Positions 54,955-63,327 of a stretch of DNA of 64,000 nt are shown piece after piece (within the stretch, counting starts at the first letter, position 1; the number at the start of each line of letters is the position of its first letter). The stretch is from Dyadobacter sp. UC 10 (lineage in GTDB: Bacteria > Bacteroidota > Bacteroidia > Cytophagales > Spirosomataceae), in the NCBI RefSeq assembly GCF_008369915.1, contig NZ_VSRN01000001.1, forward strand, positions 3,902,501-3,966,500, written 5' to 3'. Position numbers and translations under genes: made by a program. The notes beneath the pieces were generated by a model, which had not been told where the DNA came from, made no database searches, and worked only from the letters and a program-made list of their open reading frames with translations.

Positions 54955-55737
54955 TTATTCGTGTGCCGCGCGGTGGGAAAGCTCTTCCGCATAAGCTTTT
55001 CCTAAATAGTTATCAATAAAATAATGGGCAATGTAAAGCACCGGCGTAAGCAGGATTGCGACTGCTCCTTTATACAGATAATTGATCGTGCCAACAGAGA
55101 AAACCTGCTTCAAATCCCAGTTTCCAAAGACGTAAAAAGCAATCCCGATCACAACAAAACTGTCGACCAGCTGCGAAAACATCGTCGAACCGGTCGCCCT
55201 GAGCCATATGAACCGGTTCCCGGTTCTTCTGCGCAGCCACGAAAATACAAAAACGTCCAGCAGCTGGCCCAGCAGGAACGCCGTGATCGATCCAATCATA
55301 ATGCCGAGGCCCTGATTGAAGATTTTGGCAAATGCATCATTGATATTAAAAACATTACCCAGCGAATCGGTATTGTTCAAGTCGAGCCAGAACTGCGCTG
55401 GCGGCAGCTTGGTCGCAACCAAAATCGTGATGAAGGTATATACGATCAGGGCGGCTGTGAGGTAGGAAATCCTTTTTACGCCCTTTCGGCCGAAATATTC
55501 ATTGATAATGTCCGAAGTAATGAACACAACAGGCCAGTTGACGACCCCGGCGGTCATATTAAAATCGAGCCGCTGGCCTCCGATAAGCAGATTTGCAGGT
55601 GGAATACCTAATAAGCCTTCTACTGAAAAGATCTTGCCGCCGACTATTTCGGCAATCAAAGCATTGGTCAAAAATATTCCGCAGAGCAATAAAAAAAGTC
55701 GCTGCCGCTTCGCTTCCTGAACGGTAGAATCCTGCAT
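54955..55737 (-). CDS. Queuosine-precursor transporter (YhhQ / VUT family)
   Basis: 260 residues with about six membrane segments. Family marks are IAEIVGGKIF in the first helix, NMTAGVVNWPVVFITSDIINE and the GSTMFSQLVDSFVVIGIAF helix. It imports preQ0/preQ1-type bases used for tRNA queuosine. Five bases separate its end from the convergent methyltransferase. The queuosine enzymes are not in the window. Confidence 0.92.
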   Translation of the reverse strand: MQDSTVQEAKRQRLFLLLCGIFLTNALIAEIVGGKIFSVEGLLGIPPANLLIGGQRLDFNMTAGVVNWPVVFITSDIINEYFGRKGVKRISYLTAALIVYTFITILVATKLPPAQFWLDLNNTDSLGNVFNINDAFAKIFNQGLGIMIGSITAFLLGQLLDVFVFSWLRRRTGNRFIWLRATGSTMFSQLVDSFVVIGIAFYVFGNWDLKQVFSVGTINYLYKGAVAILLTPVLYIAHYFIDNYLGKAYAEELSHRAAHE

Positions 55738-55790
55738 AACTATGACTATAAGCCGAATTTTAAATAATTAGCAACGTGAAATCGATCGTA

Positions 55791-57035
55791 CTAAACGATC
55801 ATATCTTCCACAGTTCGGGTCGACAACACCCGACGATTTTCGAGGAAAAATTCCAGTTTGTCCATTGCCTGGTTCAGCTCGTCAACAGTTGGCAGGAAAA
55901 CAATCCGGAAGTGATCGTTTGAAATGTAGTTAAACCCTGTTCCTGCTACGACAAGTACCTTTTGGTCGCTGAGCAGGTTATATACGAATTGTTCATCCGT
56001 ATTCTGACCGAACTTTTTGAGATCGATTTTCGGAAACACGTACAGGGAGCCTTTCGGCTTGACACAGGTGATTCCAGGTATTGACACCAGCCGGTCATAA
56101 ACCAGGTTCATCTGTTTATAAAGCCTGCCGCTCGGTGCTACCAGTTCCTTAATGCTTTGATAGCCGCCCAGTGCAGTTTGGATCGCATATTGGGTAGGTA
56201 CATTGGCGCAGAGCCGCATACTGGCCAGGAGCAGGAGCCCCTCTGAATAAGACTTCGCTTTCTTTTTTGCGCCGCTTAAAATCATCCAGCCTCCGCGGAA
56301 ACCAGCCGAGCGGTAATTTTTTGAAAGGCCGCCATAGCTCACGCACAAAGTGTCGGTGACCAGCGAACCCATTGGATAATGTACGGCCCCGTCGTAAAGT
56401 ATTTTGTCGTAAATCTCATCGGAGAATATGATCAGTCCGTGCTCTTCGGCGATCCTGGCAATGCGAAGAAGTACGTCTTTTTCATAAACTGCGCCAGTCG
56501 GGTTGTTAGGATTAATAAGGACAATCCCTTTGGTGCGCGAGGTTATTTTCTTTTCAAGATCGTCAAGGTCGGGATTCCAGTCGGCGGCTTCGTCGCACAC
56601 ATAATGGACCGGAGTGCCTCCGCTTAATGCGATTGAAGCTGTCCAAAGCGGATAATCCGGGGAGGGGACCAGAATTTCATCGCCGGGATTCAGCAAGGCC
56701 TGCATGGAAAGCAGGATCAGTTCACTTACCCCATTTCCTATAAAGATATCATTGATCTCGACATCCTGAATGCCGATCGTCTGTGTATAATGCATCACGG
56801 CCTTGCGCGCCGCAAAAAGACCCCTGGAATCCGAATAGCCCTGCGCATTACGCATATTCATGATGATATCGTGAACGATTTCATCCGGTGAATCGAAACC
56901 GAAAGGCGCTGGGTTGCCAATATTTAAATTGTGAATTTTAAATCCCTGGCTTTCAAGCTCCAACGCTTTTTGATACGTAGCGCCACGAATTTCATATTTG
57001 AGATTGTTGAGACGCTGGCTTTTAAGGAACTCCAT
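55791..57035 (-). CDS. alaA: AlaA-like PLP-dependent aminotransferase
   Basis: 414-residue class I aminotransferase very like E. coli AlaA (glutamate-pyruvate transaminase): NIGNPAPFGFDSPDEIV near the start, PDYPLWTA, NPNNPTGAVYE (Asn and Pro at the cofactor), SDEIYDKILYDG (Asp to pyridine N), the PLP lysine in YGGLSKNYRSAGFRGGW, and MRLCANVPTQYAIQTALGG. Likely makes alanine from pyruvate and glutamate; other keto acids may be used. ATG at 57035, 26 bp before a -7-type box. Confidence 0.85.
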   Translation of the reverse strand: MEFLKSQRLNNLKYEIRGATYQKALELESQGFKIHNLNIGNPAPFGFDSPDEIVHDIIMNMRNAQGYSDSRGLFAARKAVMHYTQTIGIQDVEINDIFIGNGVSELILLSMQALLNPGDEILVPSPDYPLWTASIALSGGTPVHYVCDEAADWNPDLDDLEKKITSRTKGIVLINPNNPTGAVYEKDVLLRIARIAEEHGLIIFSDEIYDKILYDGAVHYPMGSLVTDTLCVSYGGLSKNYRSAGFRGGWMILSGAKKKAKSYSEGLLLLASMRLCANVPTQYAIQTALGGYQSIKELVAPSGRLYKQMNLVYDRLVSIPGITCVKPKGSLYVFPKIDLKKFGQNTDEQFVYNLLSDQKVLVVAGTGFNYISNDHFRIVFLPTVDELNQAMDKLEFFLENRRVLSTRTVEDMIV

Positions 57036-57060
57036 TACTTTATTTTTGGTCAGTTTTTCC

Positions 57061-57068
57061 CAAAGTTA
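57061..57068 (-). promoter_or_regulatory. Candidate -7 promoter box for the aminotransferase
   Basis: TAACTTTG (57068-57061, minus strand) matches TAnnTTTG exactly, about 26 bp before the ATG. No TTG lies at the expected -33 distance, so the call is tentative. Confidence 0.35.
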
Positions 57069-57108
57069 ACTAAATATGTCAAACCGGCTGTTCTGTGCAG
57101 GATTTGCG

Positions 57109-57279
57109 TTATCGGTTTTTAAAACTATCGTAGAGTACTGATATTAACAAGAGCCCGACTATAGCGTAAAAAAACGGACTGATTTCCCAATTCTGCGTGC
57201 GGAATAGGATCAGCATCACAATCAGGCCGAAGAGTAAGACCATCGCTAAAACCCGGACTACAGTGACATATGTTTTCAT
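57109..57279 (-). CDS. 56-residue small membrane protein, unknown function
   Basis: A short frame read directly from the sequence: ATG at 57279, TAA at 57109-57111. The N-terminus is MKTYVTVVRV; two hydrophobic segments (about 5-25, VVRVLAMVLLFGLIVMLILF, and 34-50, SPFFYAIVGLLLISVLY) surround a short polar loop (RTQNWEI), and the tail is DSFKNR. That is a two-pass membrane protein with both ends inside. It lies 73 bp upstream of alaA on the same strand. Codon use looks ordinary; the start lacks a clear ribosome site, as is common in this phylum. Confidence 0.65.
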   Translation of the reverse strand: MKTYVTVVRVLAMVLLFGLIVMLILFRTQNWEISPFFYAIVGLLLISVLYDSFKNR

Positions 57280-57329
57280 GATTTATGAAAAGTACGAGCT
57301 TATATACTCAATATCAGGTACAATATAAT

Positions 57330-57356
57330 AAAAGCCGACCAAAATGGCCGGCTTTT
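57330..57356 (-). terminator. Rho-independent terminator after the SusCD operon
   Basis: AAAAGCCG (57330-57337) pairs with CGGCTTTT (57349-57356), with inner CC/GG after a mismatch. On the minus strand the stem is followed by TTTTATTATA, 46 bp past the DUF1735 stop. Confidence 0.85.
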
Positions 57357-57401
57357 AAATACTACCAGAGAAAGTTAATCTAATTCTATACTAAATAACG
57401 C

Positions 57402-58307
57402 TTAGTGTCTAACCAGAATCTCTTCTGTAACACGCCATCCGTTCCCTCCCATATAACCATATCTCAAATAGAAGGTCTTGGTCGCAGGGTCGTAAGTGTT
57501 ATTCGCTTTGGATGCATTATCCCACTGCGGCGTATAAGGAGTTGGCAACGCTGTGTCAAACTGCGTATAAGGTGCACCTGCGGCACCTGCTGCCGGCGTG
57601 ATCGTTACCTTATTTGTTTTCGGATCAACCGTCACGTTTGCAAAGTATCCTGAGCCGCCCAAGTCTCCAAGTTCTACTTTGACAGTCGTTGGTGATACAG
57701 TTTCCATATGCTTCTCCGCATGCACTGCCCGGGGCGCAGTCGGGTGATATACGTATCCTGTTGATTCGTATGTAGCGTCATAAATGTTCTTCGCTTTCAA
57801 AGCCAGCAGGATCGTACCGAAATTACCGCTAACAATACCGGAAGAAGCCGATTTGATCTGAATCGGGAGTACATAGTTTTTTGCGAAATCAAATTGCGAT
57901 GGCTTCACCTTAATCAGTACCTGGGAAGTCCGCTGACCTTTTGGAATTACGACCGTAGCGGGAATTGTATACAGATTTGGCTCCATTACATCAAAAGCTT
58001 CTTCCTGCTCTGCGTTGTATTGGGTTACAGCGGCAGTGTCAACTCCCAGCGTCACAGTAATGTCTTCCGGCGCGACTTGCGCGCCAGAGTAGCTCACGGT
58101 GATCGCGTAATCAGCCTCAGGCGCCAGGTCAAAAGATTTTGAATACATCGAATAAGTGCTGCCGCTCGGCGAAACAAAGCTGGACGGATTTTTAAACTCG
58201 ATTACATTGGTCGACTTGTCCGGGTCCAGCGTAATATCGTCCTTCAGACAGGAGGAGAACGCCGCCGCCATTACGAAAAGACCAGCTATTTTAAATGATA
58301 ATTTCAT
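57402..58307 (-). CDS. DUF1735-domain lipoprotein of the SusCD operon
   Basis: 301 residues with a lipoprotein signal (FVMAAAFSSC, Cys near 20). The DUF1735 beta-sandwich lies at about 35-165 (YAITVSYSGAQVAPEDITVTLGV; IPATVVIPKGQRTSQVLIKV; NYVLPIQIKSAS), and the rest is a second beta domain ending YGYMGGNGWRVTEE. Such proteins are surface glycan-binding or accessory proteins next to SusD. It follows susD after 8 bp and precedes a terminator, so it ends the operon. Confidence 0.9.
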   Translation of the reverse strand: MKLSFKIAGLFVMAAAFSSCLKDDITLDPDKSTNVIEFKNPSSFVSPSGSTYSMYSKSFDLAPEADYAITVSYSGAQVAPEDITVTLGVDTAAVTQYNAEQEEAFDVMEPNLYTIPATVVIPKGQRTSQVLIKVKPSQFDFAKNYVLPIQIKSASSGIVSGNFGTILLALKAKNIYDATYESTGYVYHPTAPRAVHAEKHMETVSPTTVKVELGDLGGSGYFANVTVDPKTNKVTITPAAGAAGAPYTQFDTALPTPYTPQWDNASKANNTYDPATKTFYLRYGYMGGNGWRVTEEILVRH

Positions 58308-58315
58308 ATTTCTAA

Positions 58316-59890
58316 TTAGTTAGGATCCCAGAAGATAAGGTCAGTGAACTGGTTAATTGCACGGTAATTGGCAGCATTGTACGACTGTTCAGAAGACGGG
58401 TACAAAATTCGTGAGGGAAGTTTGTCGGCTCTGGTAGACGTCGAAAGAAGTGAGGCGATATTGTGATAACCATCGCCGGCAGGAGCCGTAACAGGGAAAC
58501 CTGTTCTTCTGAACTCGTTGTAACCTTCTTCGGAGTTGATCATATTAACCGCAATGTATTTTTGGGTGATGATCGCCTCAAGCCGCTGGGCGGGCGTGGT
58601 AGCCAGTTTTATATTGACAAGATAACTTTCATCATTATCCGCTTTGTATTTTGCTACATCGGTCGCTACATTCTTATCAGCAGATACCACATTGGTCACA
58701 TCTTTATACAAATACCGGAAAGAAGCTGCAACCCCGGCGTCAAAATTTGTAGCAAAATCACCAGCCAAAAATCCTTTCAGCTTTGCTTCTGCCTGCAACA
58801 GTTCAGCCTCGGCGAGTAGTAACAGCACTTGTCCCTGGCTTGGGCCTTTCAAAATTCCCAGCGCATTTCCAATGCTGGAAGAGCTGCTGAAATTACCTGT
58901 ATACCAGGTAGAATAATTTGTGATGATCGTAGGAGCGTCCACCTCGTTTCCAAGTTGGTTAACCGGAGTATTGGTTGTGAAGTTTTTGTAAATGACCGAT
59001 CCCCTTCCATTGTCAGTCAGTTTTTGACCTTTGTAAAATCCGAAAGCAAATTCAGTGACAGTACGGGAAGTGTTGGCAAGTGCGCCCGTAGTTTGGTAGC
59101 CCCAGGAATTCCACCGGGGATTTGGCTTGTCTTTCACATAACCCGGGTTAACAATCGCATCGTCGGTCAGGAAGCCGAGCTGCTTGTCCATGGCTGCAAA
59201 GCTCGCGGTTACAAATGAGTTGAGAGCTGCAACGCCTGAAACCCGGATCAGCATTTTCAGTTTCAGCGTATTTGCAAGTTTCTTCCAATTAGTCATGTCT
59301 CCGCCAAACATCGGATCAGAGGACGAGTTCAATGATTTTGGAAATTCCGCGCCGTCAATGATGGTGATAGCAGAGTCAAGCTTTACCACAAGATCCTGAT
59401 AAATCGTCGCCGCATCGTCATACTTGGGGGTCAGGTTGGCATTGTTTTTCAATGCCTCTGTGTATGGAACGTCACCAAATGCATCAACCAGCTTTTGGTA
59501 GTTTAGGGCCGTCATGATCTTCGCTGCTGCATTAGCGTAAGCCAGTTCATCATTACCCTGCGTCTGGTCAAGCACATATTTGTAATCGTTCAGATTATCG
59601 TAGGTATTCACCCAAAGTGCATTGTAGTCGCCTGGTATCAACTGGTAGTTGAACAGGTTGCCAAAACCGGAGAAACCGCCCGCATTGGCCATGTATCCGC
59701 CGAGATGGGCACCGTAATTATTGAATTGATTGCTGATGGAAGCGCTACCTACGATGGCCTGAGGCAGTACCAGCAAAGCGTCCGCCTGCGTTGCACTGTT
59801 GGGGTTTGTATTGATATCGAGATAATCACTACAAGATGAAAGGGCTGTGATAAGCAGCGCCAGCATCCAACTGATGTTATATCTTTTCAT
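58316..59890 (-). CDS. SusD/RagB-family (SusD-like) glycan- or peptide-binding lipoprotein
   Basis: 524 residues with a lipoprotein signal (LALLITALSSC, Cys near 20; YLDINTNPN follows, which is typical). Helical TPR-like scaffold: TNPNSATQADALLVLPQ, WVNTYDNLNDYKYVLDQ, ANAAAKIMTALNYQKLVDAFGDVPYTEAL, and the C-terminal ITQKYIAVNMINSEEGYNEFRRTGFP that marks the SusD-like_2 type. It caps the SusC channel 11 bp upstream. It resembles the partial protein at 63328-64000. Confidence 0.94.
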   Translation of the reverse strand: MKRYNISWMLALLITALSSCSDYLDINTNPNSATQADALLVLPQAIVGSASISNQFNNYGAHLGGYMANAGGFSGFGNLFNYQLIPGDYNALWVNTYDNLNDYKYVLDQTQGNDELAYANAAAKIMTALNYQKLVDAFGDVPYTEALKNNANLTPKYDDAATIYQDLVVKLDSAITIIDGAEFPKSLNSSSDPMFGGDMTNWKKLANTLKLKMLIRVSGVAALNSFVTASFAAMDKQLGFLTDDAIVNPGYVKDKPNPRWNSWGYQTTGALANTSRTVTEFAFGFYKGQKLTDNGRGSVIYKNFTTNTPVNQLGNEVDAPTIITNYSTWYTGNFSSSSSIGNALGILKGPSQGQVLLLLAEAELLQAEAKLKGFLAGDFATNFDAGVAASFRYLYKDVTNVVSADKNVATDVAKYKADNDESYLVNIKLATTPAQRLEAIITQKYIAVNMINSEEGYNEFRRTGFPVTAPAGDGYHNIASLLSTSTRADKLPSRILYPSSEQSYNAANYRAINQFTDLIFWDPN

Positions 59891-59901
59891 TAGTATTTCA
59901 A

Positions 59902-62900
59902 TTAGAATGTTAGTGATAAAGTACCTCCGAAATAGCGTGCAGGAGGAGTTTGTCCAAGGGTTGTAAAACCAACGGCATTACTGTCAGCACCATTCGCACT
60001 ATACTCCGGATCGGTGTAAAGGTTTGATTTAGGGACCCAGATGAACAGGTTTCGTCCCTGCACGCTGATGCTCGCGCCTTTGATCACTTTGGTTGGAGAA
60101 AGGATTGAGGAAGGCAGCTCGTAACTCAGCGATGCTTCACGCAACTTCCAGAAACCTGCCGAGTTAGCGTAGTTTTCACCGATGTTGGTATTTCTTGTTC
60201 CATCAGTCCAGAAATCCGCACCACCACTTCTGACAGCAACGTTGTTGTTCGCTACGTATTCTCCTTCTGCATTCAGGTAAGACGAGTTCGGGATAACGAA
60301 ACGGTCCCGGTTAAACCAGCCAGTGCGGACACCAGCTCCGGAGAAATCATAACCAGTTGATATACCATTGTAGATGTAGTGACCATTGCGGTACTCAAAC
60401 AATATATTAAATCTCAGACGTTTGAATTCCACATTGCCATTCAGACCCAGGATATGTGGTGGGTTCGTGATACCTACATCGTGGAAAGAACCATTGGTAG
60501 CCGGGTAGCCTGTTTTAGGATCTACGATAATTCTGCCCTGGGGGTCACGGTTGTACTGGGTAACCTGCAAAAGCGGAAAAGGAGAGCCTACCTTCGCAAG
60601 CACACGTGCGGCAGTTCCCAAAGTCGACAAGCTAAGCTCGTTGGATTGATCTGACAACGAAATTACCTTATTGCTGTTATAGGTATAATTAGCACCAAGT
60701 GAAACTTCAAGCCCGTATGTTGTTTTGATCGGGGTGATATTCAGAGTAGCTTCGATGCCTTTGTTTTCAACTTCACCAATGTTTGTTCTCAATGAACTGT
60801 AACCTGTCGAGTTCGGGATCAGGACGGTAATCGTCTGGTCAACAGTATTGGTTTTGTAGAATGTGACACCGCCACCAATGTTCCACGGGCGAAATTCGAA
60901 ATCGATTCCTCCTTCAAGACCGGTTGTAATCTCAGGTTTCAGACCAGCAGACACAAGGGTATTGTCCAGCGTAAAACCAGCTCCGCTGGAATAAGGATAA
61001 TTGCTGCCCTGTGAGAAAGTGCTGTTCAATGCATAAGCGCCCAGATTGCTCAACGGAATAGGGCCGAATGCGCCTGCGTTTGCGAGGTTAACCTGTCCAA
61101 CCTGTGAATATCCTCCGCGGATTTTCAAGCTTTCCAGGAAATCCGAGTTATTTAAAGCCGGAATAGCGTCGCTGGCAATGAAAGAGATATCCGCAGAAGG
61201 ATAGAAGAACGATCTGTTTTCTTTCGCCAGAATCGACCGCCAGTCATTTCTCGCTGTTACATGCAGGTAAAGGAATTCCTTAAACCCGAGTCGCGCCTCT
61301 CCATAAACACCGATCTGACGTGCCTTATAGCTTCCTTCATTTGCACCGGGATTGTTAAGGCTGTTTCCAACATTATAAAGTCCGTCGATCACAAGTCCGT
61401 TTGCATTGATACCAATTGCTTTAGTTGCGTTTTCACGGATAGTAGTACCAACTGCGACATTCAGGTTAAATGACGGTGTAAGGTTGGTTTTAAATTCGGC
61501 TAAAAAGTCGTTGACAAGTTGAGTTGTATAACCCGCGTAATCTACCACTGTGCCAGGAATATCTGTCTTCGAACTTCCCGAAATGCTCTTGGTGTAATCG
61601 GAATAAGTGAATTTGCTTGAAAACACTTTTCCGGAAAGGTTACGGCCGCTCATTCCGACGCGATAAGTGAAAGTCAATGGTTTAAGCGGATTCCACTTCA
61701 ATTCCATATTCCCCTGCAGATAATCATTACGTGCATCCCAGCGGTTGGTCGCCAACGTGAAATACGGATTTTGAAAATACTCGTTGAAATATCCGTTAGG
61801 GTTCGCAAACGGATTGTTTTGCCAGTCTTCATACTTGGTCACGTCAACGTGCGACGGTGACATAAGCAGGTTTTGATAAGCCGCGCCGGTTGCACTGCTT
61901 TGATTGGTACGGTTGGCGATGAAGTTTGTGTTAAACGAAGCTGTCAGGTTTTTGTAGATGTGACGAACAATGTTAGCCCGCACGCTGTACCTTTTGTATT
62001 CGTCGTATGGAACAGTGGATTTTTGGTTAAAATACTGTGCTGAAAGATAAAACGTGCCTTTTTCATCTCCCGAAGTTACGCTTAGGTCGGTCTGGTTAGC
62101 TACGCCCGTATTCCAGAAATCTTCGCGGAAATTTTGTGGGGAATAGGGGACGGTCTGAATGGAACCATCCTGCAACGGTTTACCGATTTCAACAAGCGAT
62201 CCGTCGAATGCCGGACCATATTGCTGGTTTTCATAAGGAGTGTAACTTGGTACATCGTCCGGAGTTGTTCCCGATCCGAATCCTTTTTGCAATTGAGGCA
62301 GGAAGCTTACTTTCTCAATAGTGGTCGTATTCGATACCCTGAACTGCGTCACCCCCGCTTTCCCTTTTTTGGTAGTCACGATAAGTGCACCGTTGGATGC
62401 ATCGGATCCGTACAATGCCGCTGCACCTGCACCATTTAGGACCTGGATATCTTCGATGTCCTCGGGATTGAGGTTTCCAAGAATATCATTGGTCGAAATG
62501 ATGTTGTCTATTACAACCAATGCCTGGTTGTTACCGGTTAGTGAACGGTTACCGCGAAGTACCAGACGGTAATTCGGGTTAACCCCGGAGCTTACGCCCA
62601 TTACCAGCAAACCCGGCACGCGACCAGCGAGGCTGGCTGCAACACTGATCGGCTTGCCCTGCACAATGTCCTGTGCCTTTACCGTAGTTGACTGGTTACC
62701 GAGTTCACGGCGCTGGGCGGTAAGACCACCCGCTGTAATCACGACTTCGTTCAATGCAAGTTCATCCAGTGTCATCGTTACATCGAGACCACCGGAGGCA
62801 GGCACTTTCAGCTCCTGATTGAGGAAGCCGACAAAAGAAAAAATGAGGGATTGACCAGGGCGCGCATTGATGCTGTATTCGCCTTTGTCGTTGGTAAGCG

Positions 62901-63057
62901 TTCCGGTGTTGGTACCGGCGACCCTGATAGAAACTCCGGGTAAAAATGACCCGTCATCTTTGGAGGTAACCGTCCCGGTTACCTCCCTGCTCTGAGCATA
63001 AGCCTGACTGCAAAGCAGCAGCAAGCCTCCCAGAAAGGGTAGTAGAATTTTTCGCAT
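59902..63057 (-). CDS. SusC/RagA-family TonB-dependent outer-membrane transporter
   Basis: 1051 residues: signal peptide (LLPFLGGLLLLCSQAYAQ), a carboxypeptidase-regulatory-like domain (about 23-100, EVTGTVTSKDDGSFLPGVSI), the TonB-box region and plug (about 105-230, SVAASLAGRVPGLLVMG; IEDIQVLNGAGAAALYGSDASNG, the SusC signature) and a 22-strand-type barrel ending in FGGTLSLTF. It imports an oligosaccharide or peptide captured by SusD. No STN domain, anti-sigma or SusR-type regulator is near, so control is through the promoter upstream or a distant regulator. Confidence 0.96.
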   Translation of the reverse strand: MRKILLPFLGGLLLLCSQAYAQSREVTGTVTSKDDGSFLPGVSIRVAGTNTGTLTNDKGEYSINARPGQSLIFSFVGFLNQELKVPASGGLDVTMTLDELALNEVVITAGGLTAQRRELGNQSTTVKAQDIVQGKPISVAASLAGRVPGLLVMGVSSGVNPNYRLVLRGNRSLTGNNQALVVIDNIISTNDILGNLNPEDIEDIQVLNGAGAAALYGSDASNGALIVTTKKGKAGVTQFRVSNTTTIEKVSFLPQLQKGFGSGTTPDDVPSYTPYENQQYGPAFDGSLVEIGKPLQDGSIQTVPYSPQNFREDFWNTGVANQTDLSVTSGDEKGTFYLSAQYFNQKSTVPYDEYKRYSVRANIVRHIYKNLTASFNTNFIANRTNQSSATGAAYQNLLMSPSHVDVTKYEDWQNNPFANPNGYFNEYFQNPYFTLATNRWDARNDYLQGNMELKWNPLKPLTFTYRVGMSGRNLSGKVFSSKFTYSDYTKSISGSSKTDIPGTVVDYAGYTTQLVNDFLAEFKTNLTPSFNLNVAVGTTIRENATKAIGINANGLVIDGLYNVGNSLNNPGANEGSYKARQIGVYGEARLGFKEFLYLHVTARNDWRSILAKENRSFFYPSADISFIASDAIPALNNSDFLESLKIRGGYSQVGQVNLANAGAFGPIPLSNLGAYALNSTFSQGSNYPYSSGAGFTLDNTLVSAGLKPEITTGLEGGIDFEFRPWNIGGGVTFYKTNTVDQTITVLIPNSTGYSSLRTNIGEVENKGIEATLNITPIKTTYGLEVSLGANYTYNSNKVISLSDQSNELSLSTLGTAARVLAKVGSPFPLLQVTQYNRDPQGRIIVDPKTGYPATNGSFHDVGITNPPHILGLNGNVEFKRLRFNILFEYRNGHYIYNGISTGYDFSGAGVRTGWFNRDRFVIPNSSYLNAEGEYVANNNVAVRSGGADFWTDGTRNTNIGENYANSAGFWKLREASLSYELPSSILSPTKVIKGASISVQGRNLFIWVPKSNLYTDPEYSANGADSNAVGFTTLGQTPPARYFGGTLSLTF

Positions 63058-63200
63058 TAAGTTAGGTTTGTTATATAATAATTTGTCTGTAAAAATAATA
63101 TTTGTCCTGACAATTACAACGGAAATCCATCTTATTTCAAAAGATTATTTGTGCAGTTTTTGTCAAATGCCTTCGAATAGGAAGTGAAATGGGTTTTTCT

Positions 63201-63233
63201 CAAAATTATCTTAGATATTGACTCGTCAACAAA
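63201..63233 (-). promoter_or_regulatory. Bacteroidota-type promoter for the SusCD operon
   Basis: On the minus strand TTTG (63233-63230) and TAATTTTG (63208-63201), both exact consensus, are 21 bases apart. Transcription would start near 63195, giving a leader of about 135 bases before the SusC ATG at 63057. Confidence 0.65.
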
Positions 63234-63274
63234 CGGTTACCTCATTCTACTGACAAAATTGTATTTTACTGATA

Positions 63275-63310
63275 ATGCAAAAAGGCGGACCATAGCCCGC
63301 CTTTTTGCAT
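63275..63310 (-). terminator. Terminator after the upstream SusD gene
   Basis: ATGCAAAAAGGCGG (63275-63288) pairs perfectly with CCGCCTTTTTGCAT (63297-63310), 8-base loop. It lies 18 bp after the stop of the partial SusD gene and separates the two Sus loci. The T-run is inside the stem, as in I-shaped terminators. Confidence 0.8.
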
Positions 63311-63327
63311 GAAAGAATTTGCTGAGA

